A DNA stretch of 64,000 nt from Bacteroidales bacterium (GCA_017458265.1 JAFTFV010000064.1:1-64000), one strand, 5' to 3'. Shown: positions 37,253 to 46,166, counted from the stretch's first letter. Notes: a model not told the origin generated them from the letters alone. Numbers and translations are program-made.

Positions 37253-37708
37253 ATGAACGCACAGAATTCAATCCAGATCCTTCAGGCTTATGCAACAGGA
37301 CTCAGCGCACAGTCCCGTCAACACAAAGTCCAGAGCCAGGTATTCAAGGCAATGAGCCTTGGCAAACTTGCTGAAAAGTATGCTGAACACTCCGCAGAGG
37401 AAGCAGAGTGGGTAGAGAAAATGGTGGCCCGCATCATAGACCTCGGAGGAGAAGCCAAGGTTGAGGCAACACCGGAGCAGAAAATCTACAAGGATGTCGT
37501 AGAATTCATCAAGGCAGACCTTGCCGTTTCCGAGAAGGAAGTTCCCGTGCTTGGCCAGGTAACACTCTCCCTTGCAGAGGACATGACAACCTATGACCTC
37601 ATGAAAGGTTACTATCAGGATGAAGAGGAAGATATGTACTGGATGCAGGAACAGCTTGAACTGATTCAGCTTATCGGACTTCAGAACTGGCTTGTTCAGC
37701 AGCTTTAA
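37253..37708 (+). CDS. Ferritin-like four-helix protein with altered metal site
   Basis: This is a cytoplasmic 151-residue all-helical protein. The segment VFKAMSLGKLAEKYAEHSAEEAEWVEKMVARI (30-61) and the end DEEEDMYWMQEQLELIQLIG match helices B and D of bacterioferritin. The two ExxH ferroxidase motifs read EEAEW (49-53) and EEDMYW (125-130), so both metal-binding His are lost. Iron oxidation at a normal di-iron centre is therefore unlikely. It may store or bind another ligand, or act in stress protection. It is first in a three-gene operon with a glutathione peroxidase and a MarR regulator. Confidence 0.75.
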   Translation: MNAQNSIQILQAYATGLSAQSRQHKVQSQVFKAMSLGKLAEKYAEHSAEEAEWVEKMVARIIDLGGEAKVEATPEQKIYKDVVEFIKADLAVSEKEVPVLGQVTLSLAEDMTTYDLMKGYYQDEEEDMYWMQEQLELIQLIGLQNWLVQQL

Positions 37709-37718
37709 TCCCCGATAT

Positions 37719-38333
37719 ATGAAACGAACTGTAATCGCAGCGCTCCTTGGGCTCCTGGTTCTTGGATGCGCTGCACAAAACAAGAAAGAAATGGCAACTA
37801 TCTACGATTTCAAGACCAAGAGCAACAAGGGTGCAGAAGTTGACCTCGCTCAGTACAAGGGTCAGGTGGTAATGATTGTAAACACCGCTTCAAAGTGTGG
37901 TTTTACTCCTCAGTACGACGGCCTGGAGGCCCTCTACCAGAAGTACAAGGACCAGGGTTTCGTAATCCTCGGCTTCCCCTGCGACCAGTTCGCCGGCCAG
38001 GAGCCCGGTTCCAATGAGGAAATTGCAGAATTCTGCCGCCTCAACCACGGTGTGACATTCCCTCTCATGGCCAAGACCGACGTCAACGGCGCCAATGCCG
38101 AACCGGTGTTCGAGTTCCTGAAAACCCAGGCTCCCACCGAGGAGTACAGCGGTTTCAAGGCGAAAGCCACCCACAAGATGCTCAAGGCTATCAGCAAGAG
38201 CGTGGAGAAGGACAGCGACATCCTGTGGAACTTCACCAAGTTCCTCGTATCAAAGGATGGTCTCACTGTAAAGCGTTACGCTCCCACCACCACTCCTGAA
38301 GACATCGAAAAAGACCTCAAGTCCCTTCTGTAA
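37719..38333 (+). CDS. Glutathione peroxidase-family lipoprotein
   Basis: This is a thiol peroxidase of 204 residues. The peroxidatic Cys60 lies in NTASKCGFTPQY, with the conserved Gln in GFPCDQFAGQEPG and the Trp-Asn pair in ILWNFTKFLV. A second Cys in the FPCDQF helix may act as the resolving Cys with thioredoxin. Unusually it carries a lipoprotein signal, MKRTVIAALLGLLVLGC, so it should act in the envelope. I use the ATG at 37719 because the upstream ATG at 37692 is inside the ferritin-like gene and would bury the signal. Its stop shares bases with the MarR start (TAATG). Confidence 0.92.
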   Translation: MKRTVIAALLGLLVLGCAAQNKKEMATIYDFKTKSNKGAEVDLAQYKGQVVMIVNTASKCGFTPQYDGLEALYQKYKDQGFVILGFPCDQFAGQEPGSNEEIAEFCRLNHGVTFPLMAKTDVNGANAEPVFEFLKTQAPTEEYSGFKAKATHKMLKAISKSVEKDSDILWNFTKFLVSKDGLTVKRYAPTTTPEDIEKDLKSLL

Positions 38334-38770
38334 TGCAGGAACAGCTCAAACTGGAAAACCAGCTCTGCTTCAGGCTGTACACAGCCTCGCGGCTCATTAC
38401 GCAGGCCTATCATCCTCTTCTGGAGGAGATAGGTCTGACGTATCCGCAGTACCTGGTGATGATGGTTCTCTGGGAACAGGACAACATGCCCGTAAACGAC
38501 ATCGCAAAGCGCCTGTATCTGGAAACCAACACCGTCACTCCCCTTCTCAAAAGACTGGAGGCCGAGGGTTTCATAGCACGCAGAAAAGGGGAGAAGGACG
38601 CCCGTCAGGTAATCGTGAGCCTGACTCCCAAGGGCCGGAAACTGGAGGACAAGGCCTCCTGTGTGCCCTATCAGATGGGACAGGCGGTAGCCTGCCGCTC
38701 CATCACGGAAAAAACGGCTCCGGAGCTGTTCCACACTCTGGACGATCTCATCGGCACTCTTTCCAAGTAA
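38333..38770 (+). CDS. MarR-family transcriptional regulator
   Basis: This is a winged-helix repressor of 145 residues. The recognition helix region is VNDIAKRLYLETNTVTPLLKRLEAEGFI, and the wing is RRKGEKDARQVIVSLTPKG. The N-terminus QLKLENQLCFRLYTASRLITQAYHPLLEEIGLTYPQYLVMMVLWE places a Cys at residue 10. This matches the position of the redox-sensing Cys of OhrR-type members. It is translationally coupled to the peroxidase gene and probably represses its own operon at the palindromes near 37179-37229. Peroxide sensing is inferred from the Cys and the partners. Confidence 0.92.
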   Translation: MQEQLKLENQLCFRLYTASRLITQAYHPLLEEIGLTYPQYLVMMVLWEQDNMPVNDIAKRLYLETNTVTPLLKRLEAEGFIARRKGEKDARQVIVSLTPKGRKLEDKASCVPYQMGQAVACRSITEKTAPELFHTLDDLIGTLSK

Positions 38771-38783
38771 GCCGATTTTTGCC

Positions 38784-38791
38784 TATCTTTG
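38784..38791 (+). promoter_or_regulatory. -7 box TATCTTTG of the CPBP gene
   Basis: The box lies 16 bases before the ATG at 38808, which suggests the gene is separate from the MarR operon. Confidence 0.6.
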
Positions 38792-38807
38792 CAGAAAAGA
38801 CAGGCTT

Positions 38808-39647
38808 ATGGCAATAAAGAATATGCCCTACTGGAAGTGGGCGCTCCTCCTGGCAGCATCGCTTGTTCTGGCGGCGCTGCTTTATGGTTTGAGTTCGGTG
38901 ACATCGCTCATTGACATCCACTGGCTCAGGTGGGTGGCTACGGTAGTTGCGGCAGCGGCGATGATACTCCTCTACGGTGTGTTCGTGAAGTGGTTCGAAA
39001 AGGAACCGGCAAAGGACATTCCGCTTGGGAAATGCGCCGCCCATACGGGGAGGGGAATGCTCATCGGCCTTGGGTATTTCATAGTAATAGTGGCCATAAT
39101 GATGGCGCTTGGATACTATAGCGTCAAGGGCTTCGGAAAGGACGTCACGGGCATTCTGGATGCGTTTTTCATGTTCCTCATTGTGGCAATCGGAGAGGAA
39201 GTGATGTTCCGCGGAGTGCTGTTCAGGTGGATAGACGAAAGGTTCGGTTTCGCTGCGGCGCTAATCGTGTCGGCACTGGTGTTCGGCTTTGTGCATATAG
39301 CCAACCCGGGTGCAACATGGTGGTCCTCAATAGCAATCGCCGTTGAGGCGGGGCTGCTGCTTGGAGCGGCATACAAGTACAGCGGCACGCTGTGGCTGCC
39401 TATCGGCATACATTGGGCCTGGAATTTCTCGCAGGGGAATATTTTCGGGTTCGAGGTCTCAGGTGGGGATGCCGGCGCCACGTTGATCATCCCCTATGTA
39501 GACGGGCCGGAGCTGCTCACCGGAGGGGACTTCGGAGCAGAAGCGTCCATTATTGCCGTGGTTCTTGGAGCGGCGCTTGCAGCCTGGTTTATAATCCGAG
39601 TTCGTCCTTCATCGAACGAAGAAGGTCGAAAGCCTGAAGAGGCGTAA
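38808..39647 (+). CDS. CPBP-family intramembrane metalloprotease
   Basis: This membrane protein has 279 residues and about eight hydrophobic segments. The CPBP (Abi/CAAX) motifs are present: EEVMFRGVLFRW (motif 1), FGFVHIANPG (motif 2 with His) and GIHWAWNFSQG (motif 3). The family includes eukaryotic Rce1 relatives and bacterial proteins of immunity or secretion control. No partner gene is visible here, so the substrate is unknown. Its last 59 bases overlap the end of the convergent mutS, the longest convergent overlap in the window. Confidence 0.9.
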   Translation: MAIKNMPYWKWALLLAASLVLAALLYGLSSVTSLIDIHWLRWVATVVAAAAMILLYGVFVKWFEKEPAKDIPLGKCAAHTGRGMLIGLGYFIVIVAIMMALGYYSVKGFGKDVTGILDAFFMFLIVAIGEEVMFRGVLFRWIDERFGFAAALIVSALVFGFVHIANPGATWWSSIAIAVEAGLLLGAAYKYSGTLWLPIGIHWAWNFSQGNIFGFEVSGGDAGATLIIPYVDGPELLTGGDFGAEASIIAVVLGAALAAWFIIRVRPSSNEEGRKPEEA

Positions 39648-42213
39648 TATTATTGAGGTCTGTGGCGCGGAGACGGTCCCTGAGTGATTCCAGGAGAGGA
39701 TCGTCCAGCTGGAACATGGACAGCTGAAGCGAACCGTCACTCTCTACGCGGCCTTCCCTTGTGTTGTGCGGCTTTACGGGCGTGAGGGCGCCGATGCGCT
39801 CCAGGGTCTGGCTGTTCTCGAGGGCCTTCAGGGTGCGTTCTGCGCTTTCCAGGACTTCCTTCGGCATGCCTGCCATACGGGCAACATGGATACCGAAGCT
39901 GTGGGCCGTGCCGCCTTCCCTGAGTTTCCTGAGGAATATAACCTCCTTGCCCACTTCCTTGACGGCCACGTGGAAGTTCTTCACACGGTCAAATGTGCCT
40001 TCAAGGTCATTCAGTTCGTGATAATGTGTTGCGAAGAGGGTCTTTGCGCCCTTGCCGTAGTCATGGATATACTCCACGATTGCGCGGGCTATCGACATGC
40101 CGTCGTAGGTGGACGTTCCCCTGCCGATTTCATCCAGCAGCACCAGCGAACGGACGCTGAGGTTGTTGAGGATCATGGCAGTCTCCAGCATCTCCACCAT
40201 GAACGTCGATTCGCCGCGGGAGATGTTGTCCGTTGCGCCCACGCGGGTGAAAATCTTGTCTACATAGCCGATATGTGCCTCTGCTGCGGGAACGAACGAC
40301 CCCGCCTGCGCCATGAGGACGATGAGCGCCGTCTGCCTGAGGAGGGCCGATTTACCGGCCATGTTGGGGCCGGTGAGGATTATGATCTGCTGCTTCTCCG
40401 TATCCAGGAGCACGTCATTGGGCACATACTCCTCTCCCGGAGCCATTAGCGTTTCGATGACGGGATGGCGGCCCTGCTTAATGTCGATGGCCTTGCCGTC
40501 GGTGAGGTCCGGACGGCAGTAATTGCGCTCTGCGGCCTGCTCTGCAAAGCCGGCCAGGACGTCCAGCTTGGACAGAATGCGGCTGTTAACCTGGATGGCC
40601 GGGATGTCCTTCTGAATGCGGGAGATGAGGTTGGCATAAAGCTGGGTCTCGATGGCGTATATGCGGTCTTCGGCGGTGAGGATTCTCTGCTCGTACTCCT
40701 TGAGCTCTTCGGTGATGTAGCGCTCTGCGTTTACGAGCGTCTGCTTGCGTATCCACTCCGGGGGCACCTGGTCCTTGTAGGTGTTCCGGACCTCAATATA
40801 ATAGCCAAAAACGTTGTTGTAGGCTATCTTGAGCGAGGCGATGCCGGTTCTTTCGGCCTCTCTCTGCTGCATCTGGAGGAGGTAGTCCTTGCCGCCGGCA
40901 GAGAGGGTGCGAAGTTCGTCCAGTTCGGGATCGACACCCGTTGCTATGACGGGGCCCTTGCCCACCTGATAGGCAGGTTCCGGAGCAAGTACGCGGTTTA
41001 TCTCCTTGAGGAGGGATTCGCAGTTCCTGAGGCCGCGGAGGAGCTTTTCAAGCGGCGCGGCATCCTTGAGGCGCTCCTTGACGGAGCCGGAGATAGCAAG
41101 GCCTCGGCCAAGCTGGACAACCTCCCGCGGGAAGGCCTTCCCCGTGGCGATACGGCCAAGGATACGCTCCGTATCCCCTATCTTGCCAAGGTCCGTCTGG
41201 GTGTCCCTGAGCACTTCCGGATTCTCCGTGAAGTACTGGACTATGTCGTAGCGGGAATTGAGCTCCTTGAGATCCATGACCGGCATGGTGAGCCAGTTCC
41301 TCAGAAGGCGGGCGCCCATGGGCGACGAGCACTTGTCAAGCGCCTGCACGAGCGAGACGCCGTCGGCCCCGGCGGCACTCTGGAGGACCTCCAGGTTCCT
41401 GAGGGTGAAACGGTCCATCCACACGAAGCGGCCTTCGTCAATCCTGCCGATGGTGCAGATATTCCTGAGCCCCACGTGCTGCGTCTGCTCCAGGTACACC
41501 AGAAGCGCACCTGCGCTGCAAACGCCAAGGGGATACGGGTCTATGGCGAAGCCTTTCAGGCTCTCTACGCCAAGCTGCCTCTTGAGTCTCTCCACAGCGG
41601 CATCGTATACGAAAGCCCACTCGTCTATGGATGTGGTGTAAAAGTCTCCAAAACGCTCCCGGAGGCCATTTTCATAGCCTCTCTGGACCACCAGCTCCCT
41701 TGGTCTCATGGACCCCAGCAGCGTGCCAATGTAATCCAGCGTTCCCTGCGTCACCTGGAACTGCCCCGTTGAGACATCCAGGAAGGCGGCACCGCATCTG
41801 TCCTTTTCTACGGTGATGCCGCAGAGGAAGTTGTTCTCCTTCTGCTCCAGCATGCCCTCGCCGAAGGAAATGCCGGGAGTTACTATTTCCGTAACGCCGC
41901 GTTTTACCAGTTTCTTTGCGAACTTGGGGTCTTCGAGCTGGTCGCACACGGCAACCTTGAAGCCGGCGCGGACAAGCTTCGTGAGATAGCCTTCTATGGC
42001 ATGGTGCGGGAAACCGGCCATGGCTACCGGGCCCTTGTCTCCGTTGGATTTCTTGGTAAGGACAAGGCCAAGGACGCGGGATGCGGTGACGGCATCGTCT
42101 GAATACGTCTCATAGAAGTCTCCCACCCTGTAGAGGAGCATTGCCTCCGGGTGCTGAGCCTTCACCTCAAAGAATTGCCTGAGTAGAGGAGTATCTTCTG
42201 CGACTTTTGCCAT
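39589..42213 (-). CDS. mutS: DNA mismatch repair protein MutS
   Basis: MutS recognises base mismatches and small loops. The length of 874 residues is normal. The mismatch-binding Phe-x-Glu is in VGDFYETYSDDA near residue 31. The ATPase has Walker A GPNMAGKSALLRQTALIVLMAQ, the signature STFMVEMLE and Walker B LVLLDEIGRGTSTYDG, with ATHYHEL following. A TAACTTTG box lies 7 bases before the ATG, and its TAA is also the stop codon of the upstream YfhO-like gene. Confidence 0.97.
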   Translation of the reverse strand: MAKVAEDTPLLRQFFEVKAQHPEAMLLYRVGDFYETYSDDAVTASRVLGLVLTKKSNGDKGPVAMAGFPHHAIEGYLTKLVRAGFKVAVCDQLEDPKFAKKLVKRGVTEIVTPGISFGEGMLEQKENNFLCGITVEKDRCGAAFLDVSTGQFQVTQGTLDYIGTLLGSMRPRELVVQRGYENGLRERFGDFYTTSIDEWAFVYDAAVERLKRQLGVESLKGFAIDPYPLGVCSAGALLVYLEQTQHVGLRNICTIGRIDEGRFVWMDRFTLRNLEVLQSAAGADGVSLVQALDKCSSPMGARLLRNWLTMPVMDLKELNSRYDIVQYFTENPEVLRDTQTDLGKIGDTERILGRIATGKAFPREVVQLGRGLAISGSVKERLKDAAPLEKLLRGLRNCESLLKEINRVLAPEPAYQVGKGPVIATGVDPELDELRTLSAGGKDYLLQMQQREAERTGIASLKIAYNNVFGYYIEVRNTYKDQVPPEWIRKQTLVNAERYITEELKEYEQRILTAEDRIYAIETQLYANLISRIQKDIPAIQVNSRILSKLDVLAGFAEQAAERNYCRPDLTDGKAIDIKQGRHPVIETLMAPGEEYVPNDVLLDTEKQQIIILTGPNMAGKSALLRQTALIVLMAQAGSFVPAAEAHIGYVDKIFTRVGATDNISRGESTFMVEMLETAMILNNLSVRSLVLLDEIGRGTSTYDGMSIARAIVEYIHDYGKGAKTLFATHYHELNDLEGTFDRVKNFHVAVKEVGKEVIFLRKLREGGTAHSFGIHVARMAGMPKEVLESAERTLKALENSQTLERIGALTPVKPHNTREGRVESDGSLQLSMFQLDDPLLESLRDRLRATDLNNITPLQAFDLLRSMKDELGL

Positions 42214-42220
42214 GGCTGTG

Positions 42221-42228
42221 CAAAGTTA
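42221..42228 (-). promoter_or_regulatory. -7 box TAACTTTG of mutS, sharing a stop codon
   Basis: The box ends 7 bases before the mutS ATG. The first three bases are the TAA stop of the preceding YfhO-like gene. Confidence 0.6.
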
Positions 42229-44691
42229 ATCATTTTTCCGGACCAGAAGGAGCGCTGCGGCTGCGGCAAGGGCCAGAAGAAGCAGTATGGAAGTAATGGT
42301 TGAAACAAGCGCACCGGTCTTGTAGCTGGCGGGAAGGAAATGCATCTCAATGTCATGCTCGCCGGCGGGAAGGAGGGCGGCACGGAGGGTCCAGTCGGCC
42401 CGGAAGAGTTCCAGCGGCTTGCCGTCCACGGTTGCCGTCCAGCCGTTGGGATAGTAGATCTCGCTGAATACGGCTATGCGGTCTTCCGGAGTGCTGTAAT
42501 GATACTTGAGCCGGTTGGGGGCGTACGAGGTCATTTCGATGACACCATTGTCATTTCGACCGAGCGAAGCGAGTGGAGAAATCTCTTCGGCAACGACTGC
42601 CGTCGTACCAAGGTCTACAGTGCCCAGGAGGGCGATTTCTTCGTCCGGGGAGGCGGCCTGAACCGTGTTGGAGACGAACCATGCAGCGCCGAAGGCGGAG
42701 CTGTTCACCACGGGCGGGAAGTTGTCGTCAACAACCACATAACGCGTGTTGAGGGCGTTCAGGACCGGGGTGGAAGACGCCATGTACGAAGACACGTCCT
42801 CAAGGGTTTCGGCAGAGGAAAGGACCTTGTACAGGCCGTTGATTTCTCCGGTAAGGTAGTGTTCGATGAGGTCCTGGTAGCGCTGTAGCTTCGCGGGGGA
42901 ATAGCCGCCCACGTTCTTGTGGCGGTATGACGGGACCGACGAATTGAAAACGTTCACCGTGAGGTCGAGAACGCGGTACTGGGGGGCTTCGTCTTCAAGG
43001 ATGATTTTGTCTACCATTCGCTCTGCAAAGGGCTTGTTGAAGTCCTTGGGAGTTGTGAAATGGTCTGCGTTAAGATATCTCTTTCCGGCAGAAAACATGT
43101 CTGCAAGCACCAGGACGCAGATTGCTATGGCTGCAATCCGCTTGCGGCCGGACTTTGCCCCCCAGAAAAGGAGGGCGGCACTTGCCGTGATAAGAAGCAG
43201 GGAACGGACGGCATCGGCCTTGAAAATGGCAATGCGGTCCTGGACGAGGGCGTCTACGATGACATCCTGCATGCCGGCGTCGGAAGCGCCCGAGAATGAG
43301 CCGAAAAGCCCCGGCGCAAGCCAGCACAGGAGGCAGAATCCTGCCGTTACGGCAAAGGCGATGAGCCAGCCGCGGCGGAAGGTCTTTGCGTCATACTCTT
43401 CCTTGACGATGCGATCAAGCGTCACGAAGCCGAGGACCGGAAGCGCCACCTGCAAAACGACCAGCGCCATGGACACGGTCCTGAACTTGTTATAGAGCGG
43501 GAGGAACTTGAAGCAGAACGCCGTGAATGCCATGAAATGGCTTCCCACGGCCATCAGAACGGCAATTATGCAGCAGGTGACAAGCCACCATTTCTCCTTC
43601 TTCCGGCAAAGGCAGAGGCCAAGCACAAAGAGGAAGACGGTAACTGCGCCCATATACATCGGCCCGGCGGTGAAGGGCTGGGGGCCCCAGTACATCGGCA
43701 GGGATTTGGCGGCCTCCTTGAGGTTGCGCTGCCCGGCCTTCCTGAGGAGCTTTATCGTCTCCGACTTTTCCGGATTCACGGCCTGGGCCGATGCTCCCCC
43801 GTTGAAATTGGGTATCATGAGGTTGGGGAGCTCCTCCCATCCATAACTCCAGGCGGTGGCGTAATCGAGGTCAAGGCCCTTTGAGGAGCCGCCGTCCTTT
43901 GACAGCTCGGAGCCGCCGCGCATGGTGTTGGGCGTATATTTCGCCAGGGGCAGCAGTTTGTTCACGTTGGTGGCAATGCCAGCGCACCCCAGCACCAGAA
44001 GCAGTGTCGATACCGCGGCGAACCGCCCGAAACGCTTTCCCTTGATGGCATCTACAAGTTCGAAAACCGCATACAGCAGCACCATGATGGCAAGGTAGTA
44101 GGTTATCTGCTGATGATTCGCCTTAACCTGCATGCTCAGGGCAAGGCCGAAGAGGGCTGCGCCCAGAAGGGCCTTCCACAGGCCCTTGGAACGGTATGTA
44201 TATACCAGGGCGGCAAGCACCCATGGCATGAAGGCGATGGCCTGCATCTTGGTGTTGTGGCCCACCTGGATAATCTGGAAATTGTAGCTGCAGAAAGCCA
44301 CGGCAACGGCCCCGCCAAGGGCGACGGGCCAGCTCACGCCAAAGGCAAGCAGCAGGAGGAATGCACCCAGAAGGGTTATGAACAGATACGTTGCGGGGCG
44401 CTTTCCGGTGAGAAGGAGGTCATAGATCCACTGCGTGAAGTCTCCCCCGTTCTGCGTGGAAATTGCCGTGGTGGGCATTCCGCCGAACATCGAATCTGTC
44501 CAGTAGGTCTGGTCGTCGGGGTGGGCCTTGTTCCACTCGTTCATCTCATGGGACATGCCCACATAACCGGAGATGTCGCTCTGGTTCACTATCTTCCCGT
44601 CAAGCACCTGGGGCACAAAGCCGTAGCTGAGAACAAGGAAGAAGACTATGACGCCAAGTGCTATGGCTGCTTTTTTCCAGATTTCTTTCAT
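42226..44691 (-). CDS. YfhO-family membrane protein
   Basis: This is an 821-residue inner-membrane protein with about a dozen hydrophobic segments and a soluble C-terminal domain. The start KAAIALGVIVFFLVLSYGFVPQVLDGKIVNQSD, then DSMFGGMPTT and a VGHNTKMQAIAFMPW region, match YfhO-type proteins. Those are linked to lipid-carrier glycosylation of teichoic acids or glycolipids in other bacteria. A typical domain with PNGWTATVDGKPLELFRADWTLRAALLPAG ends the protein. Just before it, a REP-like repeat is carried in frame. The gene overlaps the upstream glycosyltransferase by 4 bases, and the two probably work together on a surface glycan. Confidence 0.88.
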   Translation of the reverse strand: MKEIWKKAAIALGVIVFFLVLSYGFVPQVLDGKIVNQSDISGYVGMSHEMNEWNKAHPDDQTYWTDSMFGGMPTTAISTQNGGDFTQWIYDLLLTGKRPATYLFITLLGAFLLLLAFGVSWPVALGGAVAVAFCSYNFQIIQVGHNTKMQAIAFMPWVLAALVYTYRSKGLWKALLGAALFGLALSMQVKANHQQITYYLAIMVLLYAVFELVDAIKGKRFGRFAAVSTLLLVLGCAGIATNVNKLLPLAKYTPNTMRGGSELSKDGGSSKGLDLDYATAWSYGWEELPNLMIPNFNGGASAQAVNPEKSETIKLLRKAGQRNLKEAAKSLPMYWGPQPFTAGPMYMGAVTVFLFVLGLCLCRKKEKWWLVTCCIIAVLMAVGSHFMAFTAFCFKFLPLYNKFRTVSMALVVLQVALPVLGFVTLDRIVKEEYDAKTFRRGWLIAFAVTAGFCLLCWLAPGLFGSFSGASDAGMQDVIVDALVQDRIAIFKADAVRSLLLITASAALLFWGAKSGRKRIAAIAICVLVLADMFSAGKRYLNADHFTTPKDFNKPFAERMVDKIILEDEAPQYRVLDLTVNVFNSSVPSYRHKNVGGYSPAKLQRYQDLIEHYLTGEINGLYKVLSSAETLEDVSSYMASSTPVLNALNTRYVVVDDNFPPVVNSSAFGAAWFVSNTVQAASPDEEIALLGTVDLGTTAVVAEEISPLASLGRNDNGVIEMTSYAPNRLKYHYSTPEDRIAVFSEIYYPNGWTATVDGKPLELFRADWTLRAALLPAGEHDIEMHFLPASYKTGALVSTITSILLLLALAAAAALLLVRKND
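42549..42585 (-). repeat. REP-like repeat, copy 2 (inside the YfhO-like gene)
   Basis: TGTCATTTCGACCGAGCG...GGAGAAATCTC is a longer version of the repeat at 8992, 60644 and 61804. It is read in frame as EISPLASLGRNDN. It lies between two recognisable parts of the gene, at a likely surface loop. Confidence 0.75.
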
Positions 44692-46001
44692 ACTATGCTG
44701 TCAAGAAGCCTTGCAAGCTCCTTTGCGGTGCTTTCCCGGCTGTATTTTTCTATGTTTCCTTCGGTAGCGGGGACTCCGCCTTTGCAGAACAGGGCCCAGG
44801 CGTCCTCAAGGAAGCCGCGCATGGCGGCTTCGTCGGCCCAGTCGGCGGTGATGCCGGCCTTGGAGCCGGAAATGACGCGGGCCATGGCTCCGTCGCTCTG
44901 GCCTATTCCAAGTATCGGCCTCCCGGAGGCAAGGTATTCGAAGAGCTTGCCGGGGAGGATGGGGCGGTATTCGGGGTCGTTCCTCAGTGGCAGGAGAAGA
45001 ACCGTGGCGGCGCGCTGTTCACGAACGGCTGCGGCGTGGTTCAGGTATCCAAGTGTGACCACGTTGGGCTTGAGCCCTTCGGCCTCGATGGCCTGCATAA
45101 CCTCTGCGTCCACCTTGCCTGAAAGGCGTATGCGCAGTTTTGCCTTGAAGGCCGATGGCATGGCCCCCAGCACCTTCCAGAGGGTAAAAGGGTTGCCGTC
45201 GGCAGCGAAAAGGCCGGTGTGGGTGAGGTTGAAAAAGCCGTCGGGTTCCGGCGCGGGGCCTTCGAAATCGGCAGCGTCGTAGCCGTTGGTTATCATTGCG
45301 ACGGGCGTCTTGGTCTGGGCCCGGAATTCCTCCCGGACCAGCGGAGTAACGGCAAGGACGGTGCTGCAGCTGTCAAGGACGCCCTGCTCCTGCGCACGCA
45401 GCTTACGCCATGCGGCCTTTGTCATCGGCAGGTGTTTGAGATAGTACATCCTGCTCCATGGGTCCCTGAAATCCGGAACCCAGGGAATGCCCAGTCTCTC
45501 ATGTAAAGCCTTGCCGATGAGATGCATCGAATGCGGCGGCCCCGTAGTTACAATGGCGTCCACGGGATGGCCTTTGAGATACTCCGTGAGGAACTTTACG
45601 CTTGGCTTCACCCACCATACGCGGGGGTCCGGGACAAAGAGATTGGCCCTTATCCACAGCGAAACGCGCTGCTTGAAGGATTTCTTTCCGGAAGATATCT
45701 CCGTCACGGCGCCGCCTGCGGCTCCTGCCGTGAGGGTTTTCATGTCCGTGCTGGCGCCGCGGCCCATGAGTTTGCGGTAGATATTGTACGGCTCGTTGAT
45801 GGGAGTGCGGATGACTTCAAGGTCCGGGGACACTTCCGCCTCAAGTGTACGGTCTATTGCTGTGTATTCGGGGTTTTCCGGCGTGTAGATGACCGGTTCC
45901 CAGCCTTCTTTGGGCAGATACTTTGCAAACTTCACCCACCGCTGCACCCCGGAGCCCCCGGACGGCGGCCAGTAATATGCTATGACCAGTACTCTTTTCA
46001 T
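44688..46001 (-). CDS. Glycosyltransferase, GT-B fold (GT4-like)
   Basis: This is a cytoplasmic or membrane-associated sugar transferase. From the ATG at 46001 (MKRVLVIAYYWPPSGGSGVQRWVKFAKYL) it has 437 residues. The glycine-rich N-terminal loop, the mid-protein TTGPPHSMHLIGKALHERLGIPWVPDFRDPWSRMYY and the C-terminal FEYLASGRPILGIGQSDG fit GT4-type enzymes. There the last motif holds the Glu of the donor site. The frame extends to 46106, but that part covers a promoter box and a hairpin, so I reject it. The donor and acceptor cannot be told. Confidence 0.88.
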   Translation of the reverse strand: MKRVLVIAYYWPPSGGSGVQRWVKFAKYLPKEGWEPVIYTPENPEYTAIDRTLEAEVSPDLEVIRTPINEPYNIYRKLMGRGASTDMKTLTAGAAGGAVTEISSGKKSFKQRVSLWIRANLFVPDPRVWWVKPSVKFLTEYLKGHPVDAIVTTGPPHSMHLIGKALHERLGIPWVPDFRDPWSRMYYLKHLPMTKAAWRKLRAQEQGVLDSCSTVLAVTPLVREEFRAQTKTPVAMITNGYDAADFEGPAPEPDGFFNLTHTGLFAADGNPFTLWKVLGAMPSAFKAKLRIRLSGKVDAEVMQAIEAEGLKPNVVTLGYLNHAAAVREQRAATVLLLPLRNDPEYRPILPGKLFEYLASGRPILGIGQSDGAMARVISGSKAGITADWADEAAMRGFLEDAWALFCKGGVPATEGNIEKYSRESTAKELARLLDSIV

Positions 46002-46008
46002 AAGAGTA

Positions 46009-46016
46009 CAAATATA
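46009..46016 (-). promoter_or_regulatory. -7 box TATATTTG of the glycosyltransferase operon
   Basis: The box ends 7 bases before the chosen ATG at 46001 and argues against the longer frame. Confidence 0.6.
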
Positions 46017-46046
46017 ATCATTTTTGGCGAAGGTTCTGCGAGACTC

Positions 46047-46146
46047 GGAGCCACCAGTTACACGAAAACCCGCAAAAACGTGCAGCAGGTGGCTCCCCCT
46101 AGCCACCTCTTACACAAAAACACCTCAAAACGTGTAACTGCTGGCT
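46047..46146. repeat. Twin hairpins between the glycosyltransferase and S46 genes
   Basis: The first hairpin has outer arms GGAGCCACC / GGTGGCTCC (46047-46096). The second repeats the theme with AGCCACC...TTACAC / GTGTAA...GGCT (46101-46146). Both loops are A-rich. The two units are clearly related copies of about 50 bases, and they sit between divergent genes where no terminator is needed. Confidence 0.75.
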
Positions 46147-46166
46147 TAAATCCCAACTATTTTGAC

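Noticed and set aside
46002..46106. N-terminal extension of the glycosyltransferase
   Set aside because: It covers a -7 box and part of a hairpin and has no family similarity.
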